Notes: generated from the letters alone by a model not told the origin. Positions 31,471-40,021 are shown, counted from the first letter of the stretch. The stretch: DNA of 64,000 nt from Micavibrio sp. UBA6145 (GCA_002423205.1 DIUZ01000026.1:535366-599365); one strand, 5' to 3'. Translations and numbers: made by a program.

Positions 31471-32055
31471 ATGTCTGAAGCAGCAGAACAAAAAGAAACA
31501 GCACCGCACCCCAACGCCGCAACCGCCCGCTGGTACGTCCTGCACGTCTATTCGGGTTTTGAGGCCAAGGTGAAGGAAACCATTCTCGACAAGGCCAAAA
31601 AACAGGCCCTCGACGACAACTTCCACGAGATCCTGGTCCCGAAAGAAGAAGTCACGGAAATCAAGCGTGGCAAACGCGTGTCCACCGAACGCAACGTGTT
31701 CCCTGGCTACGTCATGGTCAAGATGAACATGTCTGACGATGCGTGGCACCTGGTCAAGAACACCCCGAAAGTCACGGGCTTCCTGGGGTCTGGCAACAAG
31801 CCGCAGGCCATCAGCGAAGGTGAGGCAAACCGCCTGATCACCCAGCTGGCCGCACCGCAGGGTGCCGGTGGTTCGCGCCGCACCGTTACCTTCGACATCG
31901 GCGAAGAAATCCGCATCACCGACGGCGCATTCGCCTCGATGGTTGGGACGGTTGAAGAAATCGACGACGAAAAAGGCAGGCTCAAAGCGTCTGTTTCGAT
32001 CTTCGGTCGTCCGACCCCGGTCGAGTTGGAATTCGGCCAGGTCGAAAAAACCTGA
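31471..32055 (+). CDS. nusG: Transcription termination/antitermination protein NusG
   Basis: RNA-polymerase-binding elongation factor that also links to Rho and the ribosome. The 194-residue protein has a polar N-terminal extension, the NGN domain (RWYVLHVYSGFEAKVKE and NVFPGYVMVKM) and the KOW domain (ITDGAFASMVGTVEEID). It is co-transcribed with secE. A terminator follows directly; rplK-rplA, the usual next genes, are missing here. Confidence 0.97.
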   Translation: MSEAAEQKETAPHPNAATARWYVLHVYSGFEAKVKETILDKAKKQALDDNFHEILVPKEEVTEIKRGKRVSTERNVFPGYVMVKMNMSDDAWHLVKNTPKVTGFLGSGNKPQAISEGEANRLITQLAAPQGAGGSRRTVTFDIGEEIRITDGAFASMVGTVEEIDDEKGRLKASVSIFGRPTPVELEFGQVEKT

Positions 32056-32061
32056 TAACAG

Positions 32062-32088
32062 ACCCGGCCTTGAAAGCCGGGTTTTTTA
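32062..32088 (+). terminator. Rho-independent terminator of secE-nusG
   Basis: CCCGGC and GCCGGG form a six-base stem with a seven-base loop, followed by six T residues, seven bases after the nusG stop. Confidence 0.88.
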
Positions 32089-32109
32089 TCTCCAAACGGA
32101 TTAGACGTC

Positions 32110-32766
32110 ATGAAACCGCCGAGTGGCCGCGAACGTAAAGATCGCGTCAAGAACAAGAAGATCAAGGACTCGTCGAAACAGTGGCTGCAACGCCACATCA
32201 ACGATCCCTATGTGCACAAGGCGAATGCCGAGGGCTTCCGTTCGCGCGCGGCGTTCAAGCTGATTGAGATCAATGAAAAGATTCACATCCTCAAGCCCGG
32301 CATGAAAGTCGTCGATCTGGGCGCTGCCCCCGGCGGCTGGTCACAGGTGCTGGCCAAAAAGAAAATGGCCCATATCGCGGCCATCGATATTCTGGCCATG
32401 GACCCGATTGAAGGCGTCGATTTCATCGAAATGGATTTCACCGACAACGAAGCCCCCGACCGCCTGAAAAGCATCATGCAGGGCGAAGCCGATGTCGTGC
32501 TGTCCGACCTGTCCCCCAACACCACCGGTCATAAACGCACGGACCATTTGCGCATGATGGCGCTGGTCGAAATGGCGTGGGATTTTGCAAAGGATGTTTT
32601 GAAACCCGGCGGATCGTTTGTGACCAAGGTGTTTCAGGGCGGCGCGGAAGGTGATTTTCTGGCGGGTCTCAAACCCCATTTCCAGACCGTCAAACATATC
32701 AAGCCGCCCGCATCGCGTTCGGAAAGTTCGGAAATTTATCTGATCGGTATCGGCTTTAGAAAATAA
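32110..32766 (+). CDS. rlmE: 23S rRNA (uridine-2'-O-)-methyltransferase RlmE (FtsJ)
   Basis: Heat-shock-type methylase that modifies U2552 in the ribosomal A loop. The 218 residues carry the SAM motif VDLGAAPGGWSQV and the K-D-K-E catalytic tetrad: K in SRAAFKL, D in LSDLSPNTTG, K in VTKVFQGG and E in SRSESSEIYL. A basic N-terminus precedes the fold. Length is typical. It stands alone after the nusG terminator and is followed by a hairpin-rich intergenic stretch. Confidence 0.95.
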   Translation: MKPPSGRERKDRVKNKKIKDSSKQWLQRHINDPYVHKANAEGFRSRAAFKLIEINEKIHILKPGMKVVDLGAAPGGWSQVLAKKKMAHIAAIDILAMDPIEGVDFIEMDFTDNEAPDRLKSIMQGEADVVLSDLSPNTTGHKRTDHLRMMALVEMAWDFAKDVLKPGGSFVTKVFQGGAEGDFLAGLKPHFQTVKHIKPPASRSESSEIYLIGIGFRK

Positions 32767-32770
32767 CGGA

Positions 32771-32854
32771 GCTGCAAAGCAGCGATTGGCTGCGACTGCA
32801 GCCCGCGCTTTCGCGCGAGCAGGGGCGAACAGAGTGAGCGGGGCGGCGAGCCCC
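32771..32854. repeat. Cluster of four short perfect hairpins downstream of rlmE
   Basis: Within 84 bases lie GCTGC-aaa-GCAGC, GGCTGC-gact-GCAGCC, CGCG-cttt-CGCG and GGGGC-ggcga-GCCCC. None has a T-run, so this is not an ordinary terminator. It separates convergent rlmE and the lytic transglycosylase gene. It may be a REP-like structured element. Confidence 0.45.
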
Positions 32855-32860
32855 CATAGT

Positions 32861-33817
32861 TTAGGTGTTGTAACGGCGCTGGTCTGAATGCACCCAGGGC
32901 GATGTTGCCTGCGCCATCACCATCATGTCCGGCGACCATTGCACGCGCGGTGCAAAACCACGGCCGCGCGACACGGTGCGTGTCTCTTGCTGTATTTCTG
33001 ATGCTTCGCTGGTCATCATGCGGACAGCGCCCTGATTGTCCAGAACGATATCCTGTGCCTGTGCGACGCCCGGGTCGTTCCAGCGAATGGCGCTCGGCAG
33101 GATGACTTCGGGGCCCTGGTCTGTATTGTCCAGATTATATGTGGCGCTTGCCGTTTGCACTGGTGCATCGCCGGACACGCCGCCACCGCCTGAGAATTTC
33201 GTATCGAATTTATTGTAAACCTGTTGCAGCGACAGAGGGCGGCCCTGCGCATAAAACACGCCCTTGTTCGAACGTGCCGCTTCGGGGAAGAAACTGGCCG
33301 CCGGTGCCCACGGGTTTTTCTTCATCGATGTAATGAAATTGGATGCGCCCTGCGCACCCAGAAAATGGGCCATGTATAAATCGGTGCCGCTCGGTTTGAT
33401 GCCCGTGGTCTCGGACAGGAAGCTGTGATTTTCCATCGCAAGTTCAGCCGCCATCAGGCTGGATGCCTGCGGGTCCTTGCGCAGGTTTAAAATGGCGCGC
33501 TTGGTGGCAGGATTGGGGACGTAATATTCGCCGCTGGAATTCTGTTTGATCGCATCCGCATATTTGCCGTAGCCATGCTCGGCCCCATGCGTCTTGATCT
33601 CGCGCAGCCATGTCTGGTCGATAAACTGGTACAGACCGGTGGCCGAGGACGTTTTGGCCTTGGCGTTCGGGTTCATCGAGCTTTCGACCCTGGCCTGTTT
33701 GACCAGATAGTCAAAATCGACCCCGGTTTTGGCGCTGGCGTTCTGAATGGCCTTGGTGACGCGGTTTTGCGCCCCGTTGGAGCCATAAATCTGGAAATTG
33801 GCGGTGTCGCTGATCAT
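32861..33817 (-). CDS. SLT-domain lytic transglycosylase-like protein
   Basis: Peptidoglycan-cleaving fold, 318 residues. The SLT domain occupies about residues 25-165, with catalytic glutamate in QARVESSMNPNAKAKTSSATGLYQF (quoted in parts: ARVESS, GLYQFIDQTW) and a MAHFLGAQGASNFI segment. The C-terminal 130 residues are low in predicted structure. The assigned start gives no signal peptide. The frame stays open a further 16 codons upstream with only rare starts (an ATT giving ASLALGTAIAEDLL), so the true N-terminus is uncertain. Divergent from the acyl-CoA dehydrogenase gene by 73 bases. Confidence 0.82.
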   Translation of the reverse strand: MISDTANFQIYGSNGAQNRVTKAIQNASAKTGVDFDYLVKQARVESSMNPNAKAKTSSATGLYQFIDQTWLREIKTHGAEHGYGKYADAIKQNSSGEYYVPNPATKRAILNLRKDPQASSLMAAELAMENHSFLSETTGIKPSGTDLYMAHFLGAQGASNFITSMKKNPWAPAASFFPEAARSNKGVFYAQGRPLSLQQVYNKFDTKFSGGGGVSGDAPVQTASATYNLDNTDQGPEVILPSAIRWNDPGVAQAQDIVLDNQGAVRMMTSEASEIQQETRTVSRGRGFAPRVQWSPDMMVMAQATSPWVHSDQRRYNT

Positions 33818-33890
33818 CTTGAGAAGGTCTTCTGCAATGGCCGTGCCAAGTGCTAAACTGGCAATGAACTAATCGCTTAAGGGTTTTTGA

Positions 33891-35609
33891 ATGTACCAGG
33901 CTCCTACCTCCGAAATGATCTTTATCCTGCGCTATGTCGTTGGCCGCGACCGGCTTAAGGCATTGCCCGGACAGGGTTCTTTGGACGATTTGCTTGAACC
34001 GGTCCTGTTCGAGGCCGCGAAACTGGCCGAAGACGTACTGGCCCGCATCAACGTCGCCGGCGACAAAAAACCCGCCCGCTGGGAAGACGGTAAAGTCATA
34101 ACCAGCCCCGGCTGGAAAGAAGCCTATAAGGCCTATGTCGACGGCAGCTGGAATACGGTTGTCTTCCCCCAGCAATACGGTGGTCAGGGCCTGCCCTGGA
34201 GCCTGGCCTTCCCGGTCCAGGAAATGTGGCAGGCCTCGAATCTCGCTTTTGGCCTGTGCCCGCTCCTTAATCAGGGCGCGATCGAGGCGATCCTTCATCA
34301 CGGGACGGAAGAACAGAAAAACTACTATTTGCCCAAAATGGTTTCCGGCGAATGGACCGGCACCATGAACCTGACCGAACCGCAGGCAGGCTCCGACCTT
34401 GCCGCTGTCCGCGCCAAGGCTGTCCGCGCCGCTGACGGGACGTACAAAATCACCGGACAGAAAATCTTCATCACCTACGGCGACCACGATATGGCGCCGA
34501 ACATCATCCATCTTGTGCTCGCGCGTCTGCCCGATGCACCGGAAGGGGTGAAGGGTATTTCGCTGTTCATCGTGCCCAAAATCCTTGAAAACGGCACGCC
34601 CAACGATGTGATGTGCGCATCCATCGAACACAAGCTGGGCATTCACGGATCACCCACATGCACCATGGCCTTTGGCGACAATGGCGGTGCCACCGGTTAT
34701 CTGGTCGGCAAGGAAAACGAAGGCATCAAGTATATGTTCACGATGATGAACAACGCACGTTTGTCCGTTGGTCTTCAGGGCGTGGCCATTGCTGACCGCG
34801 CGCTCTACAAGGCGCATCTATTCGCGCATAACCGCGTTCAGGGCGGCGGCAAAACGATTGTCGAACATCACGACGTCAAGCGCATGCTGCTGACGATGCA
34901 GGCCTATGTCGAGGCCGGCCGCATGATGGTCTATGACGCCGCCTATCATCTGGACGCAAAAAACACCGCGCGTGTTGAACTGCTGACCCCCATCGTCAAG
35001 GGCTGGTGCACCGACCGCGCGGTCGATGTCGCTTCCCTGTGCGTGCAGGTGCACGGCGGCATGGGCTTTATTGAGGAAACCGGTGCGGCCCAGTATTACC
35101 GCGATGCCCGCATCCTGCCCATTTATGAAGGCACAAACGGTATTCAGGCCATGGATCTTGTCGGCCGCAAGATCATCAAGGACGGCGGCGCGGCGATGAC
35201 CGCGTGGATGGAAGAATACCAGTCCATCATCCCGGAACTCGACGCATCGCACGGTCAGGATTTCTCGATCACGGGTGAATTGCTCAATGACGCCTTCGGC
35301 GCGCTGCGCCTTGCCACCGGCGCGATTGTCGCCTACGGCAAAAGCGAACAGCCCGACGCTGTCGGCGCAGTCGCCGTGCCCTATATGACGTTGTGCGGTA
35401 ATGTGATGGCCGCCACCATGCTGGCAAAAGCGGCCTTGGCGGCGCGGCAGTCTTTCCGCGACGGCAATCCGGAATCGCATTCGCCGCAATGGCTGCAAAG
35501 CAAGATCACGCTGGCACGCTTCTTTGCCGAACACATCCTGCCCCAGGCCATGGCCGGTGCGCGTACGGTTCGCCAGGGTGCTGAAACCGTAGTTATGGCG
35601 CATCTGTAA
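33891..35609 (+). CDS. Acyl-CoA dehydrogenase, DmdC-like
   Basis: FAD enzyme that introduces a double bond next to the thioester of acyl-CoA. The 572-residue length, the N-terminal extension and the C-terminal Z-type domain fit the subgroup of 3-methylmercaptopropionyl-CoA dehydrogenases (DmdC) and long-chain relatives. Visible motifs: NLTEPQAGSDLAAV (FAD contact), TGQKIFITYGDHD, the catalytic glutamate in ILPIYEGTNGIQAMDL and QVHGGMGFIEE. Which acyl-CoA is used cannot be read. AAGGG precedes the start. Its stop overlaps the rnr start (TAATG), an unusual operon partner. Confidence 0.88.
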   Translation: MYQAPTSEMIFILRYVVGRDRLKALPGQGSLDDLLEPVLFEAAKLAEDVLARINVAGDKKPARWEDGKVITSPGWKEAYKAYVDGSWNTVVFPQQYGGQGLPWSLAFPVQEMWQASNLAFGLCPLLNQGAIEAILHHGTEEQKNYYLPKMVSGEWTGTMNLTEPQAGSDLAAVRAKAVRAADGTYKITGQKIFITYGDHDMAPNIIHLVLARLPDAPEGVKGISLFIVPKILENGTPNDVMCASIEHKLGIHGSPTCTMAFGDNGGATGYLVGKENEGIKYMFTMMNNARLSVGLQGVAIADRALYKAHLFAHNRVQGGGKTIVEHHDVKRMLLTMQAYVEAGRMMVYDAAYHLDAKNTARVELLTPIVKGWCTDRAVDVASLCVQVHGGMGFIEETGAAQYYRDARILPIYEGTNGIQAMDLVGRKIIKDGGAAMTAWMEEYQSIIPELDASHGQDFSITGELLNDAFGALRLATGAIVAYGKSEQPDAVGAVAVPYMTLCGNVMAATMLAKAALAARQSFRDGNPESHSPQWLQSKITLARFFAEHILPQAMAGARTVRQGAETVVMAHL

Positions 35610-37903
35610 TGGAATTAACCAAGCAAACGCTGCTCGATTTCATCAAATCGCAACCCAAACCGCAGACCAAACGGGACCTCGCGCGCGCCTTCAACCTGCG
35701 CGATCACGAAAAAATCCCCTTAAAAAAACTACTCAAAGAACTGGTCGGCGAAAACCTGATCGAACATCTGCCCAGCAAGACCTACATCGCGCTCGACGCT
35801 GACAGCAAAACACAGGACGGGGCGCCCAGCGTCGCTATCCTGCGCGTGATCGAAGTCACGCTGGACGGCGATGTGTTCTGCGAACCTGCTGAGGACGAAG
35901 AGGGTCTGCCCCCGCGCATCCTGCTCGAACCCGGCAATCACGAACACGGCGCGCCCGGCGAAGGTGACCGCGTTCTGGCTAATATCAAATACCGCAAGGA
36001 CGGTGCCGTTACCGCGCGCATTGTGCGCAAGCTTGGCGCGATCCGCGATAAACTGGTGCTCGGCCGCGCGGTCAAGGCCGGTGCCGGCTGGATTTTACAG
36101 CCGGTGAATCGCAGGGAAAAAGACGATTACATGCTCTCCGTCCCGTCGGACCAGCAGGATACGCTGGAACACGGCAGCCTGGTCGAAGCCATGGTGCAGG
36201 AAAGCCGCAACCTCAAACGCCCAAGCGCCAAACTGCACGCCATTATCGGTCACGATGATGATCCGAAGGCCATTTCGCTGATCGCCCTGCACGAACAGGG
36301 CCTGCGCGTGGAATTCCCCCAAAACGTGATCGATGAAACCGCCGACATGGTGGTGCCGCCGCTCGGCAACCGTGATGATCTTCGTTCCATCCCTCTGGTC
36401 ACGATCGACGGCGAAGATGCGCGTGACTTTGACGACGCCGTGTTCGCTGAAAAAGACGGCGACGACTGGCATCTGATCGTCGCCATCGCCGACGTATCGC
36501 ATTACGTGCGTACGGGCATGTCACTGGACCGTGAGGCATATAAGCGTGGTAACTCCACGTATTTCCCGGACCGCGTCCTGCCGATGCTGCCCGAAAAACT
36601 GTCCAACGACATGTGCTCGCTGCGCCCGAAGGAAGACCGCGCGTGCCTGGCCGTGCACATGACCATCGACGTGCAGGGGAACTTAAAGAAATACAAATTC
36701 GTCCGCGGCCTGATGAAATCCGTCGCGCGCCTGACCTATGACCAGGTCCAGCACGCAATCGACGGCAAGACGGACGCAACGACCGAAACGCTGGTCGATG
36801 CGGTCATCAAGCCGCTTTATGCCGCGTACAAGATCCTCGATGCCGCGCGTGAACGCCGCGGCGCGCTGGACCTGGACATGAAAGAACGCAAAGTCGTTGT
36901 CGATGCCAAGGGCAACATGACCGGCGTCATGCTCCGCCCGCGTTACGAAAGCCACAAGCTGATCGAGGAATTCATGATCCTCGCCAACGTCGCCGCCGCC
37001 ATGGCGCTGGAGGCGAAACAGGCACCCTGCATCTACCGCATCCACGACGTGCCGAGTAACGAGAAAATCGATTCCGCTCGTGCGTTTCTGGAAGGCTTCG
37101 GCCTCAACCTCGCCAAGGGGCAGGTGGTCAAACCCGCTTTGTTCAACAACATCCTGAGCAAGGTGAAGGGGCTGGAACATTCCGCACTGGTCAGCCAGAT
37201 CATCCTGCGCAGCCAGTCACAGGCCGTGTATTCCCCCGACAATGTTGGCCACTTCGGTCTGGCGTTGCAGAAATACGCGCACTTCACATCACCCATCCGC
37301 CGCTATGCCGACCTTGTCGTGCACCGGTCGCTGATCCGCGCCTATAATCTGGGTGAGGGCGGTCTGGACGACGGTGAATCCCGCCGCCTGCACGAAGTGG
37401 CCGAGCACATCTCCAAAACCGAACGCACGTCGATGGAGGCGGAACGATCATCCGTTGACCGTTTTACGGCGGCCTTCCTGTCCACCCGCAAGGGCGAGGT
37501 CTTCGCCGGGCGCATTTCCGGGGTGACCCGGTTTGGCCTCTTCGTGACCCTGCTGGAAACCGGTGCTGACGGTCTGGTCCCCATCCGGTCCCTGCCGAAC
37601 GACTATTATATCCATTCCGAGGAACAGCACGCCCTGATCGGTCGTCGCAACGGCATCCTTTTCCGCCTCTGCGCCCCCGTCCGGGTCATGGTGGTGGAGG
37701 CCGACCGCCTGACCGGCAGCAGCGTATTTGAGCTGGTCGGCGGTGAAGACGGGGCCGAAGTCCCCGGTTATATGCCTAAATCCACCCATAGGGGTCATAT
37801 GCCCAAAGGCCGCAGGGACAAAGGCTTCCGGGGCTATAAAGACAAGGACAAACACCATAAAAAGGGCAAAAAAGGCGGCGGCGGCGGCGGAAAACGCGGC
37901 TAA
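35609..37903 (+). CDS. rnr: Ribonuclease R
   Basis: 3'-5' exoribonuclease of the RNB family that degrades structured RNA. The 764-residue protein has the N-terminal winged-helix (TKRDLARAFNLRDHEKIPLKKLLKEL region), cold-shock domains, the RNB core with active-site IDGEDARDFDDAV and FTSPIRRYADLVVHR, an S1 domain (GEVFAGRISGVTRFGLFVTL region) and a Lys/Gly-rich tail ending GKKGGGGGGKRG. All key aspartates are present. Translationally coupled to the acyl-CoA dehydrogenase gene by a one-base overlap. Confidence 0.96.
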   Translation: MELTKQTLLDFIKSQPKPQTKRDLARAFNLRDHEKIPLKKLLKELVGENLIEHLPSKTYIALDADSKTQDGAPSVAILRVIEVTLDGDVFCEPAEDEEGLPPRILLEPGNHEHGAPGEGDRVLANIKYRKDGAVTARIVRKLGAIRDKLVLGRAVKAGAGWILQPVNRREKDDYMLSVPSDQQDTLEHGSLVEAMVQESRNLKRPSAKLHAIIGHDDDPKAISLIALHEQGLRVEFPQNVIDETADMVVPPLGNRDDLRSIPLVTIDGEDARDFDDAVFAEKDGDDWHLIVAIADVSHYVRTGMSLDREAYKRGNSTYFPDRVLPMLPEKLSNDMCSLRPKEDRACLAVHMTIDVQGNLKKYKFVRGLMKSVARLTYDQVQHAIDGKTDATTETLVDAVIKPLYAAYKILDAARERRGALDLDMKERKVVVDAKGNMTGVMLRPRYESHKLIEEFMILANVAAAMALEAKQAPCIYRIHDVPSNEKIDSARAFLEGFGLNLAKGQVVKPALFNNILSKVKGLEHSALVSQIILRSQSQAVYSPDNVGHFGLALQKYAHFTSPIRRYADLVVHRSLIRAYNLGEGGLDDGESRRLHEVAEHISKTERTSMEAERSSVDRFTAAFLSTRKGEVFAGRISGVTRFGLFVTLLETGADGLVPIRSLPNDYYIHSEEQHALIGRRNGILFRLCAPVRVMVVEADRLTGSSVFELVGGEDGAEVPGYMPKSTHRGHMPKGRRDKGFRGYKDKDKHHKKGKKGGGGGGKRG

Positions 37904-38013
37904 GGGGTATCGGAGCGTCAAAACCAGCCGGACAAACCGGACTTTTTGTTGACTTCTGTACCTCAATCGGCCAAAAGAGGGACCGGAAATTCAAGTTTTT
38001 AAGGAAGTAAGTC

Positions 38014-38208
38014 ATGGCTAAAAAGGGCGCAACCGTCAAAGTGAAACTGGTCTCGACCGCCGGCACGGGATATTTCTACGTGACCAAGGCGAACAAGAAG
38101 ACTAAGACCGAGAAACTGGTCAAAAAGAAATATGATCCGCGCGCGAAGAACGAAGCGACCGGCAAACTCGGCGCACATGTCGACTTCAAAGAAGACAAAA
38201 TCAAGTAA
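38014..38208 (+). CDS. rpmG: 50S ribosomal protein L33
   Basis: Small large-subunit ribosomal protein. The 64-residue sequence includes TGYFYVTKANKKTKTEKLVKKKYDP, the L33 core, here quoted as YFYVTKANKKTKTEKL. It lacks the CxxC pairs of the zinc-binding form, so it is the zinc-independent type. AAGGAAG precedes the ATG. Its stop overlaps the start of the next gene (TAATG), and its terminator lies inside that gene. Confidence 0.96.
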   Translation: MAKKGATVKVKLVSTAGTGYFYVTKANKKTKTEKLVKKKYDPRAKNEATGKLGAHVDFKEDKIK

Positions 38209-38786
38209 TGGCGCAAAGCGTTATCACGAGAGAAAAAAACGGGACGGCGCTTTTTGCCGTCCTTTTTTCATTCCTGCTGCTTTTCGCATCGCCGTCCTAT
38301 GCCGGCGGCCAGGTTGTGATCGTCAACAACGCCGCCCTTAAAACGGCGCAGGGCATGAACATCCAGGTCTACCGCCTGAACGGCAAAGGCCAGTCGCTGG
38401 TCAAGAACCAGATGATCGTCGCCAGCACCGATTGCGTGAATGGCTGCGGCCAGGAATCAATGTCCATCGACATCGCGCCCGGCGATTACAAAATTCAGGT
38501 GTTCGGCGGCGTCGCGCTGGACATCACTTCGGTGTCATTCCCGGTAAAGGCCGGCGACGAATTTGTCTGGATGGTATCCAACAGCACCACCACCCCGCAT
38601 ATCCGCGCCATGGCACCCGGCGTCAAAGTGCTGGAACAGAAAAGCCCGTTCCGTATCGATCTTTCGACCTATTCCAAGGGTGAAGGCGTTCCGGCTGCTG
38701 CGGCAAATACGCCGCGCAAAAAAGAAAAGAACGCATTCTGGCCGTTCAGGCCGAATAACAGCCAGCGCAGCGCACCCAACAAATAA
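38208..38786 (+). CDS. Secreted hypothetical protein coupled to rpmG
   Basis: A 192-residue protein I do not recognise. It has a signal peptide (hydrophobic core ALFAVLFSFLLLFA, cleavage likely after SYA near residue 32). The mature part begins GGQVVIVNNAALKTAQ and reads as a beta-rich domain of about 110 residues (YRLNGKGQSLVKNQ, IDIAPGDYKIQVFGG), with a Cys pair in DCVNGCG, and ends in a proline- and basic-rich tail. The ATG overlaps the rpmG stop. The codons of the signal peptide also form a complete rho-independent terminator (38242-38268), which should limit its expression. Confidence 0.7.
   Translation: MAQSVITREKNGTALFAVLFSFLLLFASPSYAGGQVVIVNNAALKTAQGMNIQVYRLNGKGQSLVKNQMIVASTDCVNGCGQESMSIDIAPGDYKIQVFGGVALDITSVSFPVKAGDEFVWMVSNSTTTPHIRAMAPGVKVLEQKSPFRIDLSTYSKGEGVPAAAANTPRKKEKNAFWPFRPNNSQRSAPNK
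38242..38268 (+). terminator. Rho-independent terminator of rpmG, embedded in the next reading frame
   Basis: GGACGGC and GCCGTCC form a seven-base perfect stem with a seven-base loop, followed by six T residues. It starts 34 bases after the rpmG stop and lies within codons 12-21 of the overlapping secreted-protein gene. Confidence 0.85.
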
Positions 38787-38796
38787 ATATTAAAGA

Positions 38797-39768
38797 TTAT
38801 TGCGCGCTCGCCGCGCGGCGCAGGCGGTCATTGATCGCAATGCCAAGTCCCGTATCGGGAATGGTGGCAACCGCAATCGCCTTGAACCCGCCTTTGTCCA
38901 GTTCGCGTAAATACGCAAACAGATGTGCGGCCGCTTCGTTCAGGTCGCTGTTCTCGCTCAAATTTTTCATCGGCGGTTCATGCCGTTCACGGCGGACCAT
39001 AGTGGGCCCGAAAGCCATATACGCTTCGCCCGCTTCAGGCGTCTGCACGTTCAGGCGCAGTTTTGTATTCGGCGCGTAATGGCGCAGCAACTGGCCCGGC
39101 GATTTCGGCGCGTCGTGGTTGCCGGTATCGATTTCCGGTTTGACGCCAAGAATACGTTCAATGTCTTCCGCCGTAACCGCGCCGGGGCGCAGGATGACCG
39201 GGACATCGCCGGACAGGTCCAGCACGGTGGATTCAAGCCCCACGCGCGATGTGCCTGCGGCCAGAATGATATCGACCTTACCCTGCAATGAATCCATGAC
39301 ATGGTGCGCCGATGTCGGCGACAGCGTGCCCGAGATATTGGCGCTGGGCGCGGCCAGCGGTTTTCCGCACGCGATCAGAACCGCGCGCGCCGTTTCATGC
39401 GCGGGACAGCGCAGGGCGATGGTTGGAAGACCCGCCGTCGCAAGCTCCGCAATGCCGTTGTTTTCTTTCTGCTTTAAAATCAGGCTGATCGGTCCCGGCC
39501 ACAGCGCGGCGGCAATCGCGTGCGCCTGCGGTGTGAAATGCGCCAGTTTCTCGGCGTCTTCGGTGGTGGCGATATGCACGATCAGCGGGTTGATCGCGGG
39601 GCGGCCCTTGGCCTGGAAAATTTTCGATACGGCGCGCCCGTTGGTGGCGTCTGCCGCAAGCCCGTAGACGGTTTCAGTGGGAAGGCCGATCAGTCCGCCG
39701 AGGCGGATGGCCGTGCTGACCTGTCGCAGTGAATCTTGGGTGGGGGTAAGGATTTTGGTCGTTGTCAT
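38797..39768 (-). CDS. tsaC: L-threonylcarbamoyladenylate synthase (Sua5/YwlC type)
   Basis: Makes threonylcarbamoyl-AMP for the t6A37 modification of ANN-decoding tRNAs. The 323-residue protein has the YrdC core (LPTETVYGLAADA, KGRPAINPLIVH, WPGPISLIL, SANISG and GLESTVLDL) followed by the C-terminal Sua5 domain (SPGQLLRHYAP, ending GLGIAINDRLRRAA). It is therefore the long Sua5 type. The start MTTTKILTPTQ matches the family; a longer upstream frame is not supported. The start codon lies in the loop of a perfect 14-bp inverted repeat that would hide its ribosome-binding site. Confidence 0.94.
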   Translation of the reverse strand: MTTTKILTPTQDSLRQVSTAIRLGGLIGLPTETVYGLAADATNGRAVSKIFQAKGRPAINPLIVHIATTEDAEKLAHFTPQAHAIAAALWPGPISLILKQKENNGIAELATAGLPTIALRCPAHETARAVLIACGKPLAAPSANISGTLSPTSAHHVMDSLQGKVDIILAAGTSRVGLESTVLDLSGDVPVILRPGAVTAEDIERILGVKPEIDTGNHDAPKSPGQLLRHYAPNTKLRLNVQTPEAGEAYMAFGPTMVRRERHEPPMKNLSENSDLNEAAAHLFAYLRELDKGGFKAIAVATIPDTGLGIAINDRLRRAASAQ

Positions 39769-39790
39769 GAGACTATAATCCTTACCCCCA
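39741..39790 (-). promoter_or_regulatory. Perfect 14-bp inverted repeat around the tsaC start codon
   Basis: TGGGGGTAAGGATT (39741-39754 on the plus strand) and AATCCTTACCCCCA (39777-39790) are exact reverse complements with 22 bases between. In the tsaC mRNA the upstream arm contains the likely Shine-Dalgarno (TAAGGA), the loop holds the AUG and the downstream arm encodes codons 5-10 (KILTPT). If it folds, translation initiation would be blocked until the stem is opened. Confidence 0.7.
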
Positions 39791-39877
39791 TCAGGTGCAG
39801 CTCGCAAGTCCGCAAAAGGCCCGCCACACGCTGGCAGGCGCACTTGCTGCTATGCAAGAAGATCAGATGACCGGCAA

Positions 39878-40021
39878 TCAGATGAAAGCAGGAACCTGAC
39901 TGGTATGGCGCACCAATTGGGCCATCGGGCTGAATTTGCGCTGGGCCTCGATGCGGGCAATCGGGCAATCGGGCAGAGTGGCAAGGAAGTTATGCTGGGC
40001 GGTGGTCAGTGTGCGTGTCAT
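39878..40021 (-). CDS. Possible small protein of 47 residues
   Basis: An open frame reading MTRTLTTAQHNFLATLP, then DCPIARIEAQRKFSPMAQ and LVRHTSQVPAFI. Codon usage looks like the genome's (GC-rich third positions: ACG, ATC, GCC, CGC). No strong ribosome-binding site is seen; a leaderless start is possible. It is unrelated to anything I recognise. It fills part of the otherwise empty 400-base gap between tsaC and mnmA. Confidence 0.4.
   Translation of the reverse strand: MTRTLTTAQHNFLATLPDCPIARIEAQRKFSPMAQLVRHTSQVPAFI

Noticed and set aside
33711..34646. Long minus-strand frame opposite the acyl-CoA dehydrogenase gene
   Set aside because: It is antisense to well-conserved catalytic motifs and has no motif of its own.
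39765..39968. Minus-strand frame of 67 codons upstream of tsaC
   Set aside because: It overlaps both the inverted repeat at the tsaC start and the better 47-residue candidate in another frame; composition is not protein-like.
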